DNA of 64,000 nucleotides. Origin: Sphingomonas beigongshangi (GTDB taxonomy: Bacteria > Pseudomonadota > Alphaproteobacteria > Sphingomonadales > Sphingomonadaceae). The position numbers and the translations under genes are program-made. Shown here one piece after another: positions 44,551-53,091 of the stretch; positions within the stretch are counted from its first letter, which is position 1; each line of letters starts with the position of its first letter. The stretch is taken from the NCBI RefSeq assembly GCF_016820445.1, contig NZ_JADHDT010000001.1, positions 647,015 to 711,014 on the forward strand, written 5' to 3'. Under the pieces are notes generated by a model. That model did not search any database, was not told the DNA's origin, and was given only the letters and a program-made list of their open reading frames with translations.

Positions 44551-44817
44551 ATGTCTTACATCCCAAGCTCCGCCATGAAGCACGCCGGCCCGACTCATCA
44601 TGCCGATGCGGGTCCGTCGCAGCCGGCGAAGCGGACCAGGCCGCATGCTGCGGGACTGGGCACCGGCACCTGGATCGCGATCGGCGGTACGGTGCTGGCC
44701 TCCGCCGCCGCGATCGCCGTCCCCTTGCTGCGCCGGGGCAAGGCCAAGCCGGCCGCCCGCCATGGCAAGAAAACCGCGCACACGCGTCGCAAGACTGGCG
44801 GACGCAAGAAGGGATGA
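44551..44817 (+). CDS. Small single-pass membrane protein with basic tail
   Basis: An 88-residue protein: a polar His/Pro-rich N-terminal third, one hydrophobic segment near residues 42-60 ('IAIGGTVLASAAAIAVPLL') and a strongly basic C-terminus (RRGKAKPAARHGKKTAHTRR). The positive-inside rule puts the tail in the cytosol, where it could touch nucleic acid or acidic lipids. GGAAGGATCACGC precedes the ATG. There is no known domain; it is a conserved-style sphingomonad small protein. Confidence 0.65.
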   Translation: MSYIPSSAMKHAGPTHHADAGPSQPAKRTRPHAAGLGTGTWIAIGGTVLASAAAIAVPLLRRGKAKPAARHGKKTAHTRRKTGGRKKG

Positions 44818-44851
44818 CGCTTCAGGATCGGTAGCGCGAGACCAGCCGGCG

Positions 44852-45151
44852 CTAGGTCGGCCGATCCGGATAGGGCGGCTGGTCGTCGTCGGGCGGGTCG
44901 CGGGTGATGGCGCCACGGGGACGCACGATCCGTCCCGTGCCGGCGCAGGCGGCACACCGGAACCGCCGATAGGCCGCCGGCAGGCGGTCGTCCCAGCGCT
45001 TTCGGCGAAACAGCCACCACAAGGCCACCGCGTCGAGACGGCGCGCCCGTCCGCACGCCGGGCAGGTCAGCGTGATGGTACGACGGTGCAGCGCGCAATG
45101 TTCGAGGCACCGCAGACGCTGACCGACATGCGTGCGGTCGTCGCCGGACAC
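44852..45151 (-). CDS. Small zinc-ribbon protein, unknown function
   Basis: A 99-residue protein with several cysteine sites: 'RCLEHCALH' near residue 15, 'LTCPACGRARRLDAVALWWL' near 28-47 and 'RRFRCAACAGTG' near 64-75. The last two look like one zinc ribbon. The C-terminus is rich in Asp and Pro (DPPDDDQPPYPD). GTG at 45151 begins one base after the stop of the upstream 68-residue gene (TGACGTG), so the pair is surely co-translated. Longer frames through this region on both strands are arginine-rich shadows. Function is not known. Confidence 0.6.
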   Translation of the reverse strand: MSGDDRTHVGQRLRCLEHCALHRRTITLTCPACGRARRLDAVALWWLFRRKRWDDRLPAAYRRFRCAACAGTGRIVRPRGAITRDPPDDDQPPYPDRPT

Positions 45152-45152
45152 G

Positions 45153-45359
45153 TCACGCCAAGGCCGGCAGCGTGAGCTGGTCGTGCATCGGCGTGGCCAG
45201 CGCCCGCCGCGCCTCCTGCGCGGCGCCGACGGCCTGCCGGTAATGGACGGTGCCATAGCGCTCCGCCTCGTCGAAATTGCAGGGCGCCCATTCCTCCGAT
45301 GGATAGCAGGCGTCGTAGATCGCGCGCGCTGCCGCACGCAGTTGCAGATCGTGCTGCAT
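45153..45359 (-). CDS. Small conserved hypothetical protein (68 aa), co-translated with the zinc-ribbon gene
   Basis: A 68-residue, mostly helical protein ('LQLRAAARAIYDACYP', then 'EWAPCNFDEAERYGTVHYRQ'). GGAAGGAG lies ahead of the ATG at 45359. It has no recognised domain. That it is a real gene is supported by a decayed relative inside the island at 57779-57931, which keeps the same pattern (F.EDAERFGTVHYRQ) despite two stop codons. The downstream zinc-ribbon gene starts one base after its TGA. Confidence 0.65.
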   Translation of the reverse strand: MQHDLQLRAAARAIYDACYPSEEWAPCNFDEAERYGTVHYRQAVGAAQEARRALATPMHDQLTLPALA

Positions 45360-45467
45360 GCCAAAGGCTCCTTCCCGTCGGCTCGTCTCGCTGGCTGCAG
45401 GCACGGTACGTCGATCCGGCGATGATTCGCAAGAACATATGAAGAACAAAAGCTTGGACCGGCGATG

Positions 45468-46052
45468 TCAGTCAGAATCCTTGCGCCACGCCGCCATGGC
45501 GCGTCGATATCGCGCCTCCTCGTCATCCCGCCTCGCCTCCAGCGCGCGGCGCGCGTCGTCGTGTTCGGCCTCCAGCGCCCTGCGCCTGTTCGCCAGCGCG
45601 ACCTCTTGCTCGGCAATCGCGCGGCGCGCGTCCTGGTAACGCCGATCCGCGTCGTCGAGCGCCTGCTGCGCGGCATCGAGCGCGTCACGGTCCGGCCGCG
45701 GCCGGGGCGGCGGGGACGGGGACGGGGACGGGGACGGCGTTCCGCCGCTCTTGCGCGGCCTGGTGTCGGACCGCCCGCCCGCGTTGGCCGACGATCGCCG
45801 CGCGCGCGCCGGCGCCTCCGGCAGCGCCGCGAGATTTTCGTCCCTGGTCCCGCGCAGCTTGCGGATGATCGCGCCGGGATGAGCGAGCGGTTCCTCGATC
45901 AATGCCGGATCGGTGACCTGTTCCGCGACGCCGCGCGCGAACAGGTCCACGTCGGCGCCCCATGCCTGCAGCGCCGCCTTGCGGCTCGGCGCGGCGACAT
46001 AGGCATCATGGAAGCCGATGGCCGTACGGAACACCTTTAGTGAACGTGCCAT
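45468..46052 (-). CDS. TolA-like cell-envelope protein of sphingomonad type
   Basis: A 194-residue protein. The N-terminal domain ('LKVFRTAIGFHDAYVAA' at 5-21) matches proteins often labelled TolA-like in sphingomonads. A Pro/Ser tract (PSPSPSPSPPP) follows near 110, then a charged coiled coil of Ala/Arg/Glu/Asp ('ALDDADRRYQDARRAI', 'RRALEAEHDDARRAL'). The Pro/Ser tract is encoded by a GGGGAC hexamer array (45712-45735). The start at 46052 gives the family N-terminus. No tol-pal genes are near, so the TolA label is about sequence style only. Confidence 0.7.
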   Translation of the reverse strand: MARSLKVFRTAIGFHDAYVAAPSRKAALQAWGADVDLFARGVAEQVTDPALIEEPLAHPGAIIRKLRGTRDENLAALPEAPARARRSSANAGGRSDTRPRKSGGTPSPSPSPSPPPRPRPDRDALDAAQQALDDADRRYQDARRAIAEQEVALANRRRALEAEHDDARRALEARRDDEEARYRRAMAAWRKDSD

Positions 46053-46247
46053 CCGCCCCCAACGCACAAAACGTCGATCGGTCGACCCTCGCCGTTTACG
46101 CCAGCAAAAATCGGGCCGCTGCACCGTGCTTTAAGGGATGCCCGCGCGTCGAATCCCGTCAGCCGCGACGGTGCAGGGACGGCGCACCCTGTCGCCCTGC
46201 TCGGACGATCCCCGGGACGGCCGGCACCTGGGGCGCCAACCCGGACG

Positions 46248-47345
46248 TCAGCGGCCCGGTATCCCTACGGTCGCCTCCCGCGTGTCGATCTCGTCGATGG
46301 CATAGCCGAGCACCGGCGCGACGCGGCGGATCATCGGCCGCCATTCCTGGCGGGCGGCACCATAGCCATTTGCGCCGTCGCGTGCCGTCGCGATGCCGTG
46401 CGCCGCCAGGACTTCGACCGCCGCCGCATAGCTTTGGCGATCCCGCCACATCTCCGCGTCATCCGGCTGGAGGCTGGACACCGTCGGAAACCGGCTGTGG
46501 AGGGTGTCGAGCAGGAGCCGTGCGCCCCGGTGCAGCGCCGCGACCGCGGCGGACTGGATGACAGGTTCATATCGACGGGGATCGAGCGCATGTTCGATCA
46601 GCGCCGCAAGATCGAGCAGGACGAAACTGGTGCGGGACACCGCATACAAAGGCTCGTGGAAGCGAAAATAATAGAGCAGCGGGTAGAAGTGATGGGCTTC
46701 CTTCACCTGGGCGAGCGTGCGCGCCAGGTTGCCGAGCTCGCCGACCACATTGCCCGTGTCGCCGCCGGGCATCAGCCGCGCGAGCATCCAGCTGGCATCG
46801 CCCGTGCCACCGGTCATGAGGTCGACCGTCAGCGCGAGCGCGTTGCGCTCCCGAAGCGCCGAATAGACCTGGACGAGATAGCTCAGCACCAGCGACAATA
46901 CCGACGCGCCGACCAAGGAGTCGAAGAGGAAGAGGAGCCGCGCGCCGGCGCCATGCGGTACGTAATCGCCCCCGCCTACGATCGACAGGCTGTTGCCCGC
47001 GACCAGCAATGCGGTGACGAAATCGGTGGACGCGCCGCCGCTCGAGGGCCGGATGGCGCGCCCCAGTTCGGGCTGGATGATCAGCGCGGCGCCGAGCGTC
47101 AGCCCCAGGGCCCAGAAACCGATCAGCGTGACGACGATCAACGGCCCCGCGAGCGACAGGATCGCGCCGCGGCGCCCGCCGGCCCGATCCGCCACGGCCT
47201 TGACCAACGCCCAGACGCACCGGTTCCAGCGTGGCGCCAACACGCCCGTGCCGGCGCGCGCGTAGAGGATGGTCAGAAAGATGTCGGCGAGGAAAAGCAG
47301 CATCAGGGCCGCCCCGCTCAGTTGTCCGACGATGGTCCAGCGCAT
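46248..47345 (-). CDS. Ion-channel-like membrane protein with an atypical pore loop
   Basis: A 365-residue protein with four hydrophobic segments in its first 165 residues, then a soluble helical domain of about 200 residues. Between helices, 'AGNSLSIVGGGDYVPHG' (residues 116-132) sits where two-helix potassium channels carry the TxGYGD filter; here it reads VGGGD. The layout resembles the Ion_trans_2 'potassium channel family' group. Whether it conducts ions is unclear with this filter. ATG 47345 gives a normal membrane-protein start. It stands alone, with gaps on both sides. Confidence 0.65.
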   Translation of the reverse strand: MRWTIVGQLSGAALMLLFLADIFLTILYARAGTGVLAPRWNRCVWALVKAVADRAGGRRGAILSLAGPLIVVTLIGFWALGLTLGAALIIQPELGRAIRPSSGGASTDFVTALLVAGNSLSIVGGGDYVPHGAGARLLFLFDSLVGASVLSLVLSYLVQVYSALRERNALALTVDLMTGGTGDASWMLARLMPGGDTGNVVGELGNLARTLAQVKEAHHFYPLLYYFRFHEPLYAVSRTSFVLLDLAALIEHALDPRRYEPVIQSAAVAALHRGARLLLDTLHSRFPTVSSLQPDDAEMWRDRQSYAAAVEVLAAHGIATARDGANGYGAARQEWRPMIRRVAPVLGYAIDEIDTREATVGIPGR

Positions 47346-47668
47346 GGTTCGGCAACCTCAGGATAGGAAGATTGCGCGCGCCGCCGCCGTCCTCGCGCCG
47401 GCGCGTCGAATGGACGGTCGCGCCCTCGTACCGCGACGCGCCGCGCGCCGCCGGTGCGGCAGCCATTGGTTCGTCGCCCCCTTCCGGCCAGCGCGGGCGG
47501 GGCACATGGACCGCGGTTTCGTCGGGGGCATGACCGTCCCTTCTGCTGCGCGCGCGAAAACGATGTCGGTGGTCCCGCCGTCACGGCCGCCGCGCAGGGG
47601 CAACGACAGCCGATCGGGCGAGACGCTGCGCCAAGCGCTGGTGGTCGATTGAGTGAGAGTGGATGGGG
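47346..47668. other. Gap without a supported gene
   Basis: Upstream region of the channel-like gene. Open frames on both strands here are arginine/proline-rich and lack start signals or family features. No promoter consensus can be pinned down by eye. Confidence 0.4.
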
Positions 47669-47739
47669 GCGGTGCCGGCCCTCACCCCCACCCGACCGCC
47701 CAAAGGGCGTATCCCGGATGGGATGAGGGCCGGCACCGC
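47669..47739. terminator. Large perfect-arm hairpin downstream of the 47762-48349 gene
   Basis: Sixteen-base arms at 47669-47684 (GCGGTGCCGGCCCTCA) and 47724-47739 are exact complements around a 39-base spacer. It starts 22 bases past the stop of the minus-strand gene at 47762. There is no T-run. It may stop transcription or be a dispersed palindrome related to 15506-15550, which shares CCCTCACCC. Confidence 0.5.
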
Positions 47740-47761
47740 TCCCACGCACGTGGATCAGACC

Positions 47762-48349
47762 TTAGGACGGCAGCGCGGGTATCGCGTCCGCGACGGTGCC
47801 CTCCGCCCGATAGTCGGGCGGTATGTCGAAATCCTTGCGCGCAAGCCCGCGCGAGGCCGCCGCACCGCGCGGCAGGCCCGAGCGATCCGAATAATCCCGG
47901 GCTGCCCCGCCGTCGCGCCGGTGCGCCGCCTTCACCCCCTTGAACGCCGCGATGTCGAGCAGGGTGATGCCGGCGACCAGCGCCGCCGCGATGGCGGCAT
48001 TGTGCCGTTTCGGATTGTCGCGATGGAGGGCCGGCGCCAGCGTGGCGAGGTCGAGCGCATCGCCGCCGATGCGGGCGGCGAGGCCGATCGGCTTGTCGAT
48101 CGACAGCGTCGGTACCGCGCTCGCCAGCTCGCGCGCGCCATAGGCGCGGATCAGCCCTTCCTTGTCGTCGAGCCCCAGCGCGCGCGCGAGACGTCCCGGC
48201 GCCGCCAGTTCGGCAAGGCCCAGGCCGACCGAGAACCAGCCGAGCGCGCGTGCCAACCGGTCGGGGCCGGTCAACGAGCTTGGTCCCTTGCGCTGGACGC
48301 GCGGGTCGCCTTCGGATCGAGCGACCCCGGTAACGTTGGTGAGTGGCAT
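47762..48349 (-). CDS. Conserved membrane protein of unknown function (cyclase/dehydrase N-terminal-like)
   Basis: A 195-residue protein. 'DRLARALGWFSVGLGLAELA' near residues 30-49 and 'AAIAAALVAGITLLDIAAF' near 117-135 look like membrane or amphipathic helices. 'YGARELASAVPTL' near 69 is a phrase I associate with the domain often fused ahead of polyketide cyclase/dehydrase modules; here that second module is absent. The tail is rich in Arg, Asp and Gly. GGAGG lies five bases before the ATG at 48349 (tandem ATG at 48352). It follows the alcohol dehydrogenase gene by 13 bases, so the two are one transcript. Confidence 0.65.
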   Translation of the reverse strand: MPLTNVTGVARSEGDPRVQRKGPSSLTGPDRLARALGWFSVGLGLAELAAPGRLARALGLDDKEGLIRAYGARELASAVPTLSIDKPIGLAARIGGDALDLATLAPALHRDNPKRHNAAIAAALVAGITLLDIAAFKGVKAAHRRDGGAARDYSDRSGLPRGAAASRGLARKDFDIPPDYRAEGTVADAIPALPS

Positions 48350-48362
48350 CATCGCCTCCTTG

Positions 48363-49499
48363 TCACGGTTGCAGCATGACCTTGACGCACCCGTCCGCCT
48401 TGTCGCGGAAGGTGGCGTACATCTCGGGCCCCTTGGAAAGATCGACCTTGTGCGTGATCACGAACGAAGGGTCGATCTGGCCGTCCTCGATCCTGCGCAG
48501 CAGGTCGCCGGTCCACCGGGGCACATGCGCCTGCGCCATGCGGAAGGTCAGCCCCTTGTTCATCGCCTGTCCCATCGGGATCTTGTCGACGAGGCCCAGA
48601 TAGACGCCGATAATCGAGATCACGCCCCCCGGCCGGCAGACGTAGATCATCTCGCGCAGCACGTGCGGACGGTCGTTCTCCGCCATCAGCATCTGCTTGG
48701 CGCGGTCAAGCACGGTGTCGGGCTGGCCGAAATCGACGTGGCTCTCGGTCCCGACCGCGTCGATGCACTTGTGCGGCCCCTTGCCGTCGGTGAGCGCGTT
48801 GAGGCGATCGACGACACTCTCCTGCATGAAGTCGATCGTGATCGCGCCCGCGGCGGCGGCCATCGACAGCCGCTCGGGCAGATGATCGATCGCGATCACC
48901 TGTTCGGCGCCGAGCAGGATCGCCGAGCGGATCGTCATTTGCCCGACCGGTCCGCATCCCCAGACCGCGACCGTGTCACCGGGCTGGATGTCGGACAGGA
49001 AGAGCAACTTCTCGTCGTCGATCCCGCCGGGCACCTTGATGTGCGTGGTGTCGGCGAAGGGCACCCGCAGATATTCCGCCTGGCCGCCGGGATAGCCACC
49101 GGTCAGGTGGGTATAGCCGAACAGGCCGGCGGTGGCATGGCCGAACGCCTTGTCGCCCAGCGCCTTCTTGCGGTTCGTCCGCTCGCAGACGGAAAAGTTG
49201 CCGCGGCGGCACTGGTCGCATTCGCCGCACTGGATGGTGAAGGGAATGACGACGCGATCGCCCTTCTTCAGGCTGCCCTTGGCGTCGCTGCCGACCTCGA
49301 CGACCTCTCCCATGGTCTCGTGACCCATGATGTCGCCGGGCAGCATCGCGGGTACAAGATTATGAAAAAGATGGAGATCCGAGCCACATATCGCGCAACT
49401 GGTAACCTTTATTATGGCGTCGCGGGGGTGCTCGATCGCAGGGTCGGACACCGTGTCGTATCGGATGTCCTCCTTGCCGTGCCAGACTAGGGCCTTCAT
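48363..49499 (-). CDS. Zinc-dependent alcohol dehydrogenase (formaldehyde-dehydrogenase-like), with a probable internal deletion
   Basis: A 378-residue MDR-family dehydrogenase. Catalytic zinc ligands are in 'ICGSDLHLF' near 36 and '[12 protein letters not shown]' near 58; the structural zinc loop is '[15 protein letters not shown]' near 91-105. The NAD motif '[12 protein letters not shown]' lies near 180. Relatives have a segment of the form LSDIFPTGY(M/H) just before the NAD domain. Here 'LFLSDI' runs directly into '[10 protein letters not shown]', so 12-13 residues at the domain hinge are missing in frame. The enzyme may be inactive. ATG at 49499 starts the family N-terminus ([14 protein letters not shown]). 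Confidence 0.85.
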   Translation of the reverse strand: MKALVWHGKEDIRYDTVSDPAIEHPRDAIIKVTSCAICGSDLHLFHNLVPAMLPGDIMGHETMGEVVEVGSDAKGSLKKGDRVVIPFTIQCGECDQCRRGNFSVCERTNRKKALGDKAFGHATAGLFGYTHLTGGYPGGQAEYLRVPFADTTHIKVPGGIDDEKLLFLSDIQPGDTVAVWGCGPVGQMTIRSAILLGAEQVIAIDHLPERLSMAAAAGAITIDFMQESVVDRLNALTDGKGPHKCIDAVGTESHVDFGQPDTVLDRAKQMLMAENDRPHVLREMIYVCRPGGVISIIGVYLGLVDKIPMGQAMNKGLTFRMAQAHVPRWTGDLLRRIEDGQIDPSFVITHKVDLSKGPEMYATFRDKADGCVKVMLQP

Positions 49500-49634
49500 A
49501 CCGGTCTCCTCGGTTGGGTGGCGCCGTGCTATGCGCTTCCCCCGCCCGTCCGACATGCGGGCGATACCTAGGGAACTTTCCGAACCCGCAAGGCATTGCC
49601 GTGGAAGCGGCAAATCGTCCGCGTCCCGTCAGCC

Positions 49635-51899
49635 GTGAAGCGGGACGATCGTCGCACCGCCGGCGCCGCAGCGTCTCCTCCCGGTCCTGAGGCCGAAGCC
49701 GGGTCTGGCGGTGAGCGGATGCTCCTCGCATCGGTGCTGGAGAACCTGCCCCTCGGCGTCGGCGTCTATGACCCCGCAGGAAATCTCGTCCAGTCGAACC
49801 AGTGCCTGCGCGACTATACGGGGGTCGCTCACCTGCCCTCTGGGGATCCCCAGAGCGCGAGACGCTGGCGCGCCTATGCCGCCGATGGCAGCCCGATCGC
49901 GCCGGAGGACTATCCCGGTGCGAAGGCGCTGCGTGGCGAGCAGGCGATGCCGGGCACGGATTTCCTGTACACCGCCGATGATGCGCATGCGCGTTGGATG
50001 CGGGTGAGCGCTGTCCCGCTACGGCGAGAGGAATCGCAGACGCGCGGAGCGATCGTCGTGATGCAGGAGGTGGACGACCTGAAGCGCGCCACCGTGCGGA
50101 TCGCGGCGGCCGGCGCGGAACTCGCCAGCCAGACACGGTTCCTCGAGGCGACGCTGTCGTCGATTCCCGATTACGTCTATGCCTTCGATCGGCAGCGGCG
50201 CTTCGTCTACACCAATCCCGCCATGCTGGCCCTGTTCGGCCTGTCTGCAGGCGAGATGCGCGGCAAGACCTTCGCCGCACTGCATTATCCGCCCGCGCTT
50301 GCCCGGCACCTGAACGATCATATCGATCGCATCTTCGCCGAGGGGGTGACGATCGAGGACGAGGTCTTCTACGAAAGCCCGACGGGGCACGCCGCCTATT
50401 TCGCATATCTCTGGGGTCCGGTGCTCGCTGGCGACGGGACGGTCGAACTGGTGGTCGGCGTATCGCGAGACACCAGCGAGCGCCGCGCGATCGAGGAGGA
50501 GGTCCGGCGTACGGCCGCAAGGCTGCGCGCCGCAACCGACCTGGTCGGCCTGGGCATCTATGCCTGGGATCCGGCTGCGAACACGCTGGAATGGGACGAG
50601 CGGGTGCGGGCGATGTGGGGGCTGCCGCCCGACGCGCCGGTCGACCAGACCGTCTTCGAAGCCGGTATCCATCCCGACGACCGCGCGCGCGTCCGCGAGG
50701 CGATCGCCGCCTGCGCCGATCCGGCCGGCGACGGCCGCTATGCCATCGAATACAGGGTGATCGGACGTGACGATCGCATCGTCCGACATATCGCCACATC
50801 CGGCCGGACGTCGTTCGACAACGGGGGGGCGATTGCCTTCATCGGTGCCGCGATCGACGTGTCCGAACAGCGCCGCAACGAGGCGGCCGTCCGCGCCAGC
50901 GAGGCGCAGTTCCGCAGTTTCGCGGAGCATAGCCGCAATCTGCTATGGATCGCCGATCCCGAGAAGGACGCGATCATCTATCGCAGCGCCGCCTTCGAGC
51001 GCATCTGGGGCGAGACGTGCGAGGCCGCGCCCGTCGCGATCGACCGCTGGATGGAGGACGTCCATCCCGAGGATCGCGCGAGCGTCGCGCGGGCGCTTGC
51101 TACCGTCAAGGCCGGCGAGGTGGCGCAATATGAGTATCGCGTCGTCCGCCCGAAGGATGGCGGCATCCGCTGGTTGCGGGATATCAGCTTTCCGATCCGC
51201 GACGACCACGGTGTCATCACGCGGATCGGCGGCATCGCCGAAGATCTGACCCAGGACGATGGCCGGCACGTCTATGTCGTCAGCAGCACCGCGACGACCG
51301 CGCGGCGGCTCGCCGAACTGGTCCGGGGCATGGACTATCACGTCCGCATCTTCGACAGCGCGATGGCGTTCCTCGACATCGCACCGGTCCTGGCATCGGG
51401 TTGCGTGCTGGTCGACCTGCGCAAGCGGCGCGATGACGGCCTGTCGGTGTTGCGCGAGCTCAAGGCGCGATCGATCGCGCTGCCCGCCATCGCGCTCGAT
51501 CGCGGCGATGCCGCGGTGACCCATGTCGTCGGCGCGATGAAGGCCGGAGCGATCGACTATCTCGCGGTCGGTAACGAGCGCGAGCTCATCGAGCGGCTTG
51601 CCGCCGCGCTGCCCGACTGCCGCGCGGCCCTGCGGCCCACCGCGCGCGAAGACAGCGCCGGCGCGCAGGTGGCGCGACTGACGCCGCGCGAGCGCGAGGT
51701 GCTCGTCGGACTGGTGGAAGGTGGTACCAACAAGACCATCGCGCAGGTGCTCGGCATCAGTCCACGAACGGTCGAACTGCATCGTGCGCAGGTGATGGCC
51801 AAATTGGGGTCCGGCACGCTAACCGAACTCGTGCAGGTGGCCCTCGCGGCCGGAATTGCGCCAGCCGGCCATAGTCCCAGATTGCGTAGGACTACCTAG
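49635..51899 (+). CDS. Multi-PAS protein with degenerate receiver and LuxR-type HTH
   Basis: A roughly 754-residue one-polypeptide regulator. Four PAS domains lie near residues 30-145, 155-285, 295-400 and 415-535. Then comes a FixJ-like receiver near 540-650 that keeps the central aspartate (VLVDLRKR) but has lost the N-terminal acidic pair (VVSSTAT) and the conserved lysine (YLAVGNE). A LuxR/FixJ HTH 'LTPREREVLVGLVEG...GISPRTVELHRAQVM' closes it near 680-725. No histidine kinase domain is present. PAS sensing may therefore act on the HTH directly. Start is uncertain: TTG 49596, GTG 49635 or ATG 49719 (preceded by GGTGAG) all precede PAS1. Confidence 0.82.
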   Translation: MKRDDRRTAGAAASPPGPEAEAGSGGERMLLASVLENLPLGVGVYDPAGNLVQSNQCLRDYTGVAHLPSGDPQSARRWRAYAADGSPIAPEDYPGAKALRGEQAMPGTDFLYTADDAHARWMRVSAVPLRREESQTRGAIVVMQEVDDLKRATVRIAAAGAELASQTRFLEATLSSIPDYVYAFDRQRRFVYTNPAMLALFGLSAGEMRGKTFAALHYPPALARHLNDHIDRIFAEGVTIEDEVFYESPTGHAAYFAYLWGPVLAGDGTVELVVGVSRDTSERRAIEEEVRRTAARLRAATDLVGLGIYAWDPAANTLEWDERVRAMWGLPPDAPVDQTVFEAGIHPDDRARVREAIAACADPAGDGRYAIEYRVIGRDDRIVRHIATSGRTSFDNGGAIAFIGAAIDVSEQRRNEAAVRASEAQFRSFAEHSRNLLWIADPEKDAIIYRSAAFERIWGETCEAAPVAIDRWMEDVHPEDRASVARALATVKAGEVAQYEYRVVRPKDGGIRWLRDISFPIRDDHGVITRIGGIAEDLTQDDGRHVYVVSSTATTARRLAELVRGMDYHVRIFDSAMAFLDIAPVLASGCVLVDLRKRRDDGLSVLRELKARSIALPAIALDRGDAAVTHVVGAMKAGAIDYLAVGNERELIERLAAALPDCRAALRPTAREDSAGAQVARLTPREREVLVGLVEGGTNKTIAQVLGISPRTVELHRAQVMAKLGSGTLTELVQVALAAGIAPAGHSPRLRRTT

Positions 51900-51939
51900 G
51901 ACACCACCGGGTGACGGACCGGCCGGCCGGCGACCATAG

Positions 51940-52728
51940 ATGCCGCACACAGCATGGCAGAGCCTTATGTTCGACGCTCAGACGAGGGAAGCCCGCGATG
52001 GCGTGCGGGACATGCGTCGGCCATATCGCCGCTACGGCGCGGCGTCCTATCCCGATGCGGGCGCCGCGCGCGATCTCCTGCTGCGACGGCTTGGCGCCCT
52101 CGTCCCTGCCGACGGATCGCTGGCGGATGAGCTTCCGCACGCCATAACCGACGTCCATTCGACGCCGCATCGCCAGGCCGTCATCGAGCCCGCGGGGCGC
52201 TCGCGCATTTGGGTTCTCGTCGACGGCTGGCTCTTGCGGGCAGTCTATCTGCACGACGGCGCATGCCAGATCACCGAAATCCTCGTCCCCGGCGATCTCT
52301 CGACGGGCTTTACGTCTGATGGCGATCCCGCCTCGGTTCTCGTTGCGTGCGGCGCCGTCAGGATCGCGATGCTCGATCTCGACGCGCTGTCGCCGCCGGC
52401 GCGGACCATGATGGAACATGCCCTTCATATGGCGCGGCGCGAAGAGGTCCGGCGTCTGCACACGCGGCTCGTGACCATCGGCCGGCGCAACGCCCGTGCG
52501 CGCCTCGCGCAGTTCATGGCGGAGACCTATGCCCGACTTGCCGCCGTCGGCCTTGCCGAGGATGGATGTTTCGAATGCCCGCTGACCCAGGAACAACTGG
52601 GGGATTCCCTCGGCCTCACGCCCGTTCATGTCAATCGCACCCTTCGGCGATTATACGAAGAGGGTGTGATGGCGATGAGCAGGCGGCGCATCGAGATCTT
52701 CAATCTGGCGCAACTGGAATGCGCCTGA
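51940..52728 (+). CDS. Crp/Fnr-family transcriptional regulator
   Basis: A 262-residue regulator. The sensor half has the beta-roll pattern ('HRQAVIEPAGRSRIWVLVDG' near 77-96, 'EILVPGDLSTGF' near 112). The winged HTH 'LTQEQLGDSLGLTPVHVNRT' lies near 216-235. Its recognition helix is almost the same as in the Crp/Fnr protein at 9670-10401 (TxVHVNRxLR), so the two may bind related sites. No Fe-S cysteine cluster is evident. It starts 40 bases after the multi-PAS gene on the same strand and could be co-transcribed. The ATG at 51967 is an alternative start. Confidence 0.85.
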   Translation: MPHTAWQSLMFDAQTREARDGVRDMRRPYRRYGAASYPDAGAARDLLLRRLGALVPADGSLADELPHAITDVHSTPHRQAVIEPAGRSRIWVLVDGWLLRAVYLHDGACQITEILVPGDLSTGFTSDGDPASVLVACGAVRIAMLDLDALSPPARTMMEHALHMARREEVRRLHTRLVTIGRRNARARLAQFMAETYARLAAVGLAEDGCFECPLTQEQLGDSLGLTPVHVNRTLRRLYEEGVMAMSRRRIEIFNLAQLECA

Positions 52729-53045
52729 AGCCGCAAGCCAGACCGGGACTGCCAGGCCGCGCGCCCGATAGCGCAACGGCGGCGCCCCCGGCGGCGTTCG
52801 GCGCAGGCGCGACGCCGGCACCCAATGTGGGGGCTTAGCTGTTCCGATTGCGGACAGCGGACAGCGGGCTGCCACGATCCAGACAGCTGATTTTCGGCGC
52901 GACCGACAGCCGCAGACCTCCGCTAACCTACCAGCCTCCACCGCCCCGGCGCGACGGATTTACCCTCGGCGGTCGAGCGCTGTACCACAAGTAGAAGTGG
53001 TCGCCGACCCGCTAGCCCGTGGCGGTGCCTAGCTTTGACCGGAAG
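52729..53045. other. Gap between last core gene and tRNA fragment; no gene seen
   Basis: The only frames here are short, proline/alanine-rich continuations of neighbouring shadows. Base composition is still high-GC, as in the core, up to about 53 kb. Confidence 0.4.
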
Positions 53046-53091
53046 TGGTGCCGCTTACAGGACTCGAACCTGTGACCCCCGCATTACGAAA
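53046..53091 (-). other. 3' half of tRNA-Thr(CGT): island attachment site remnant
   Basis: Read on the minus strand, 46 bases match the end of a tRNA-Thr: anticodon loop TTTCGTAA, 3' anticodon strand TGCGG, the T-arm ACAGG-TTCGAGT-CCTGT, acceptor strand AAGCGGC and an encoded CCA. The required 5' partners (GCCGCTT acceptor, CCGCA anticodon strand, D-arm) are not upstream, so it is not a working tRNA. A breakpoint in the anticodon loop is a common crossover position for tyrosine-integrase elements. The orientation puts the island to the right. Confidence 0.8.

Noticed and set aside
44598..45110. Minus-strand frame of 170 codons across the small membrane protein and zinc-ribbon genes
   Set aside because: It overlaps two better supported genes in other frames and is Arg/Pro/Ala-rich with no pattern.
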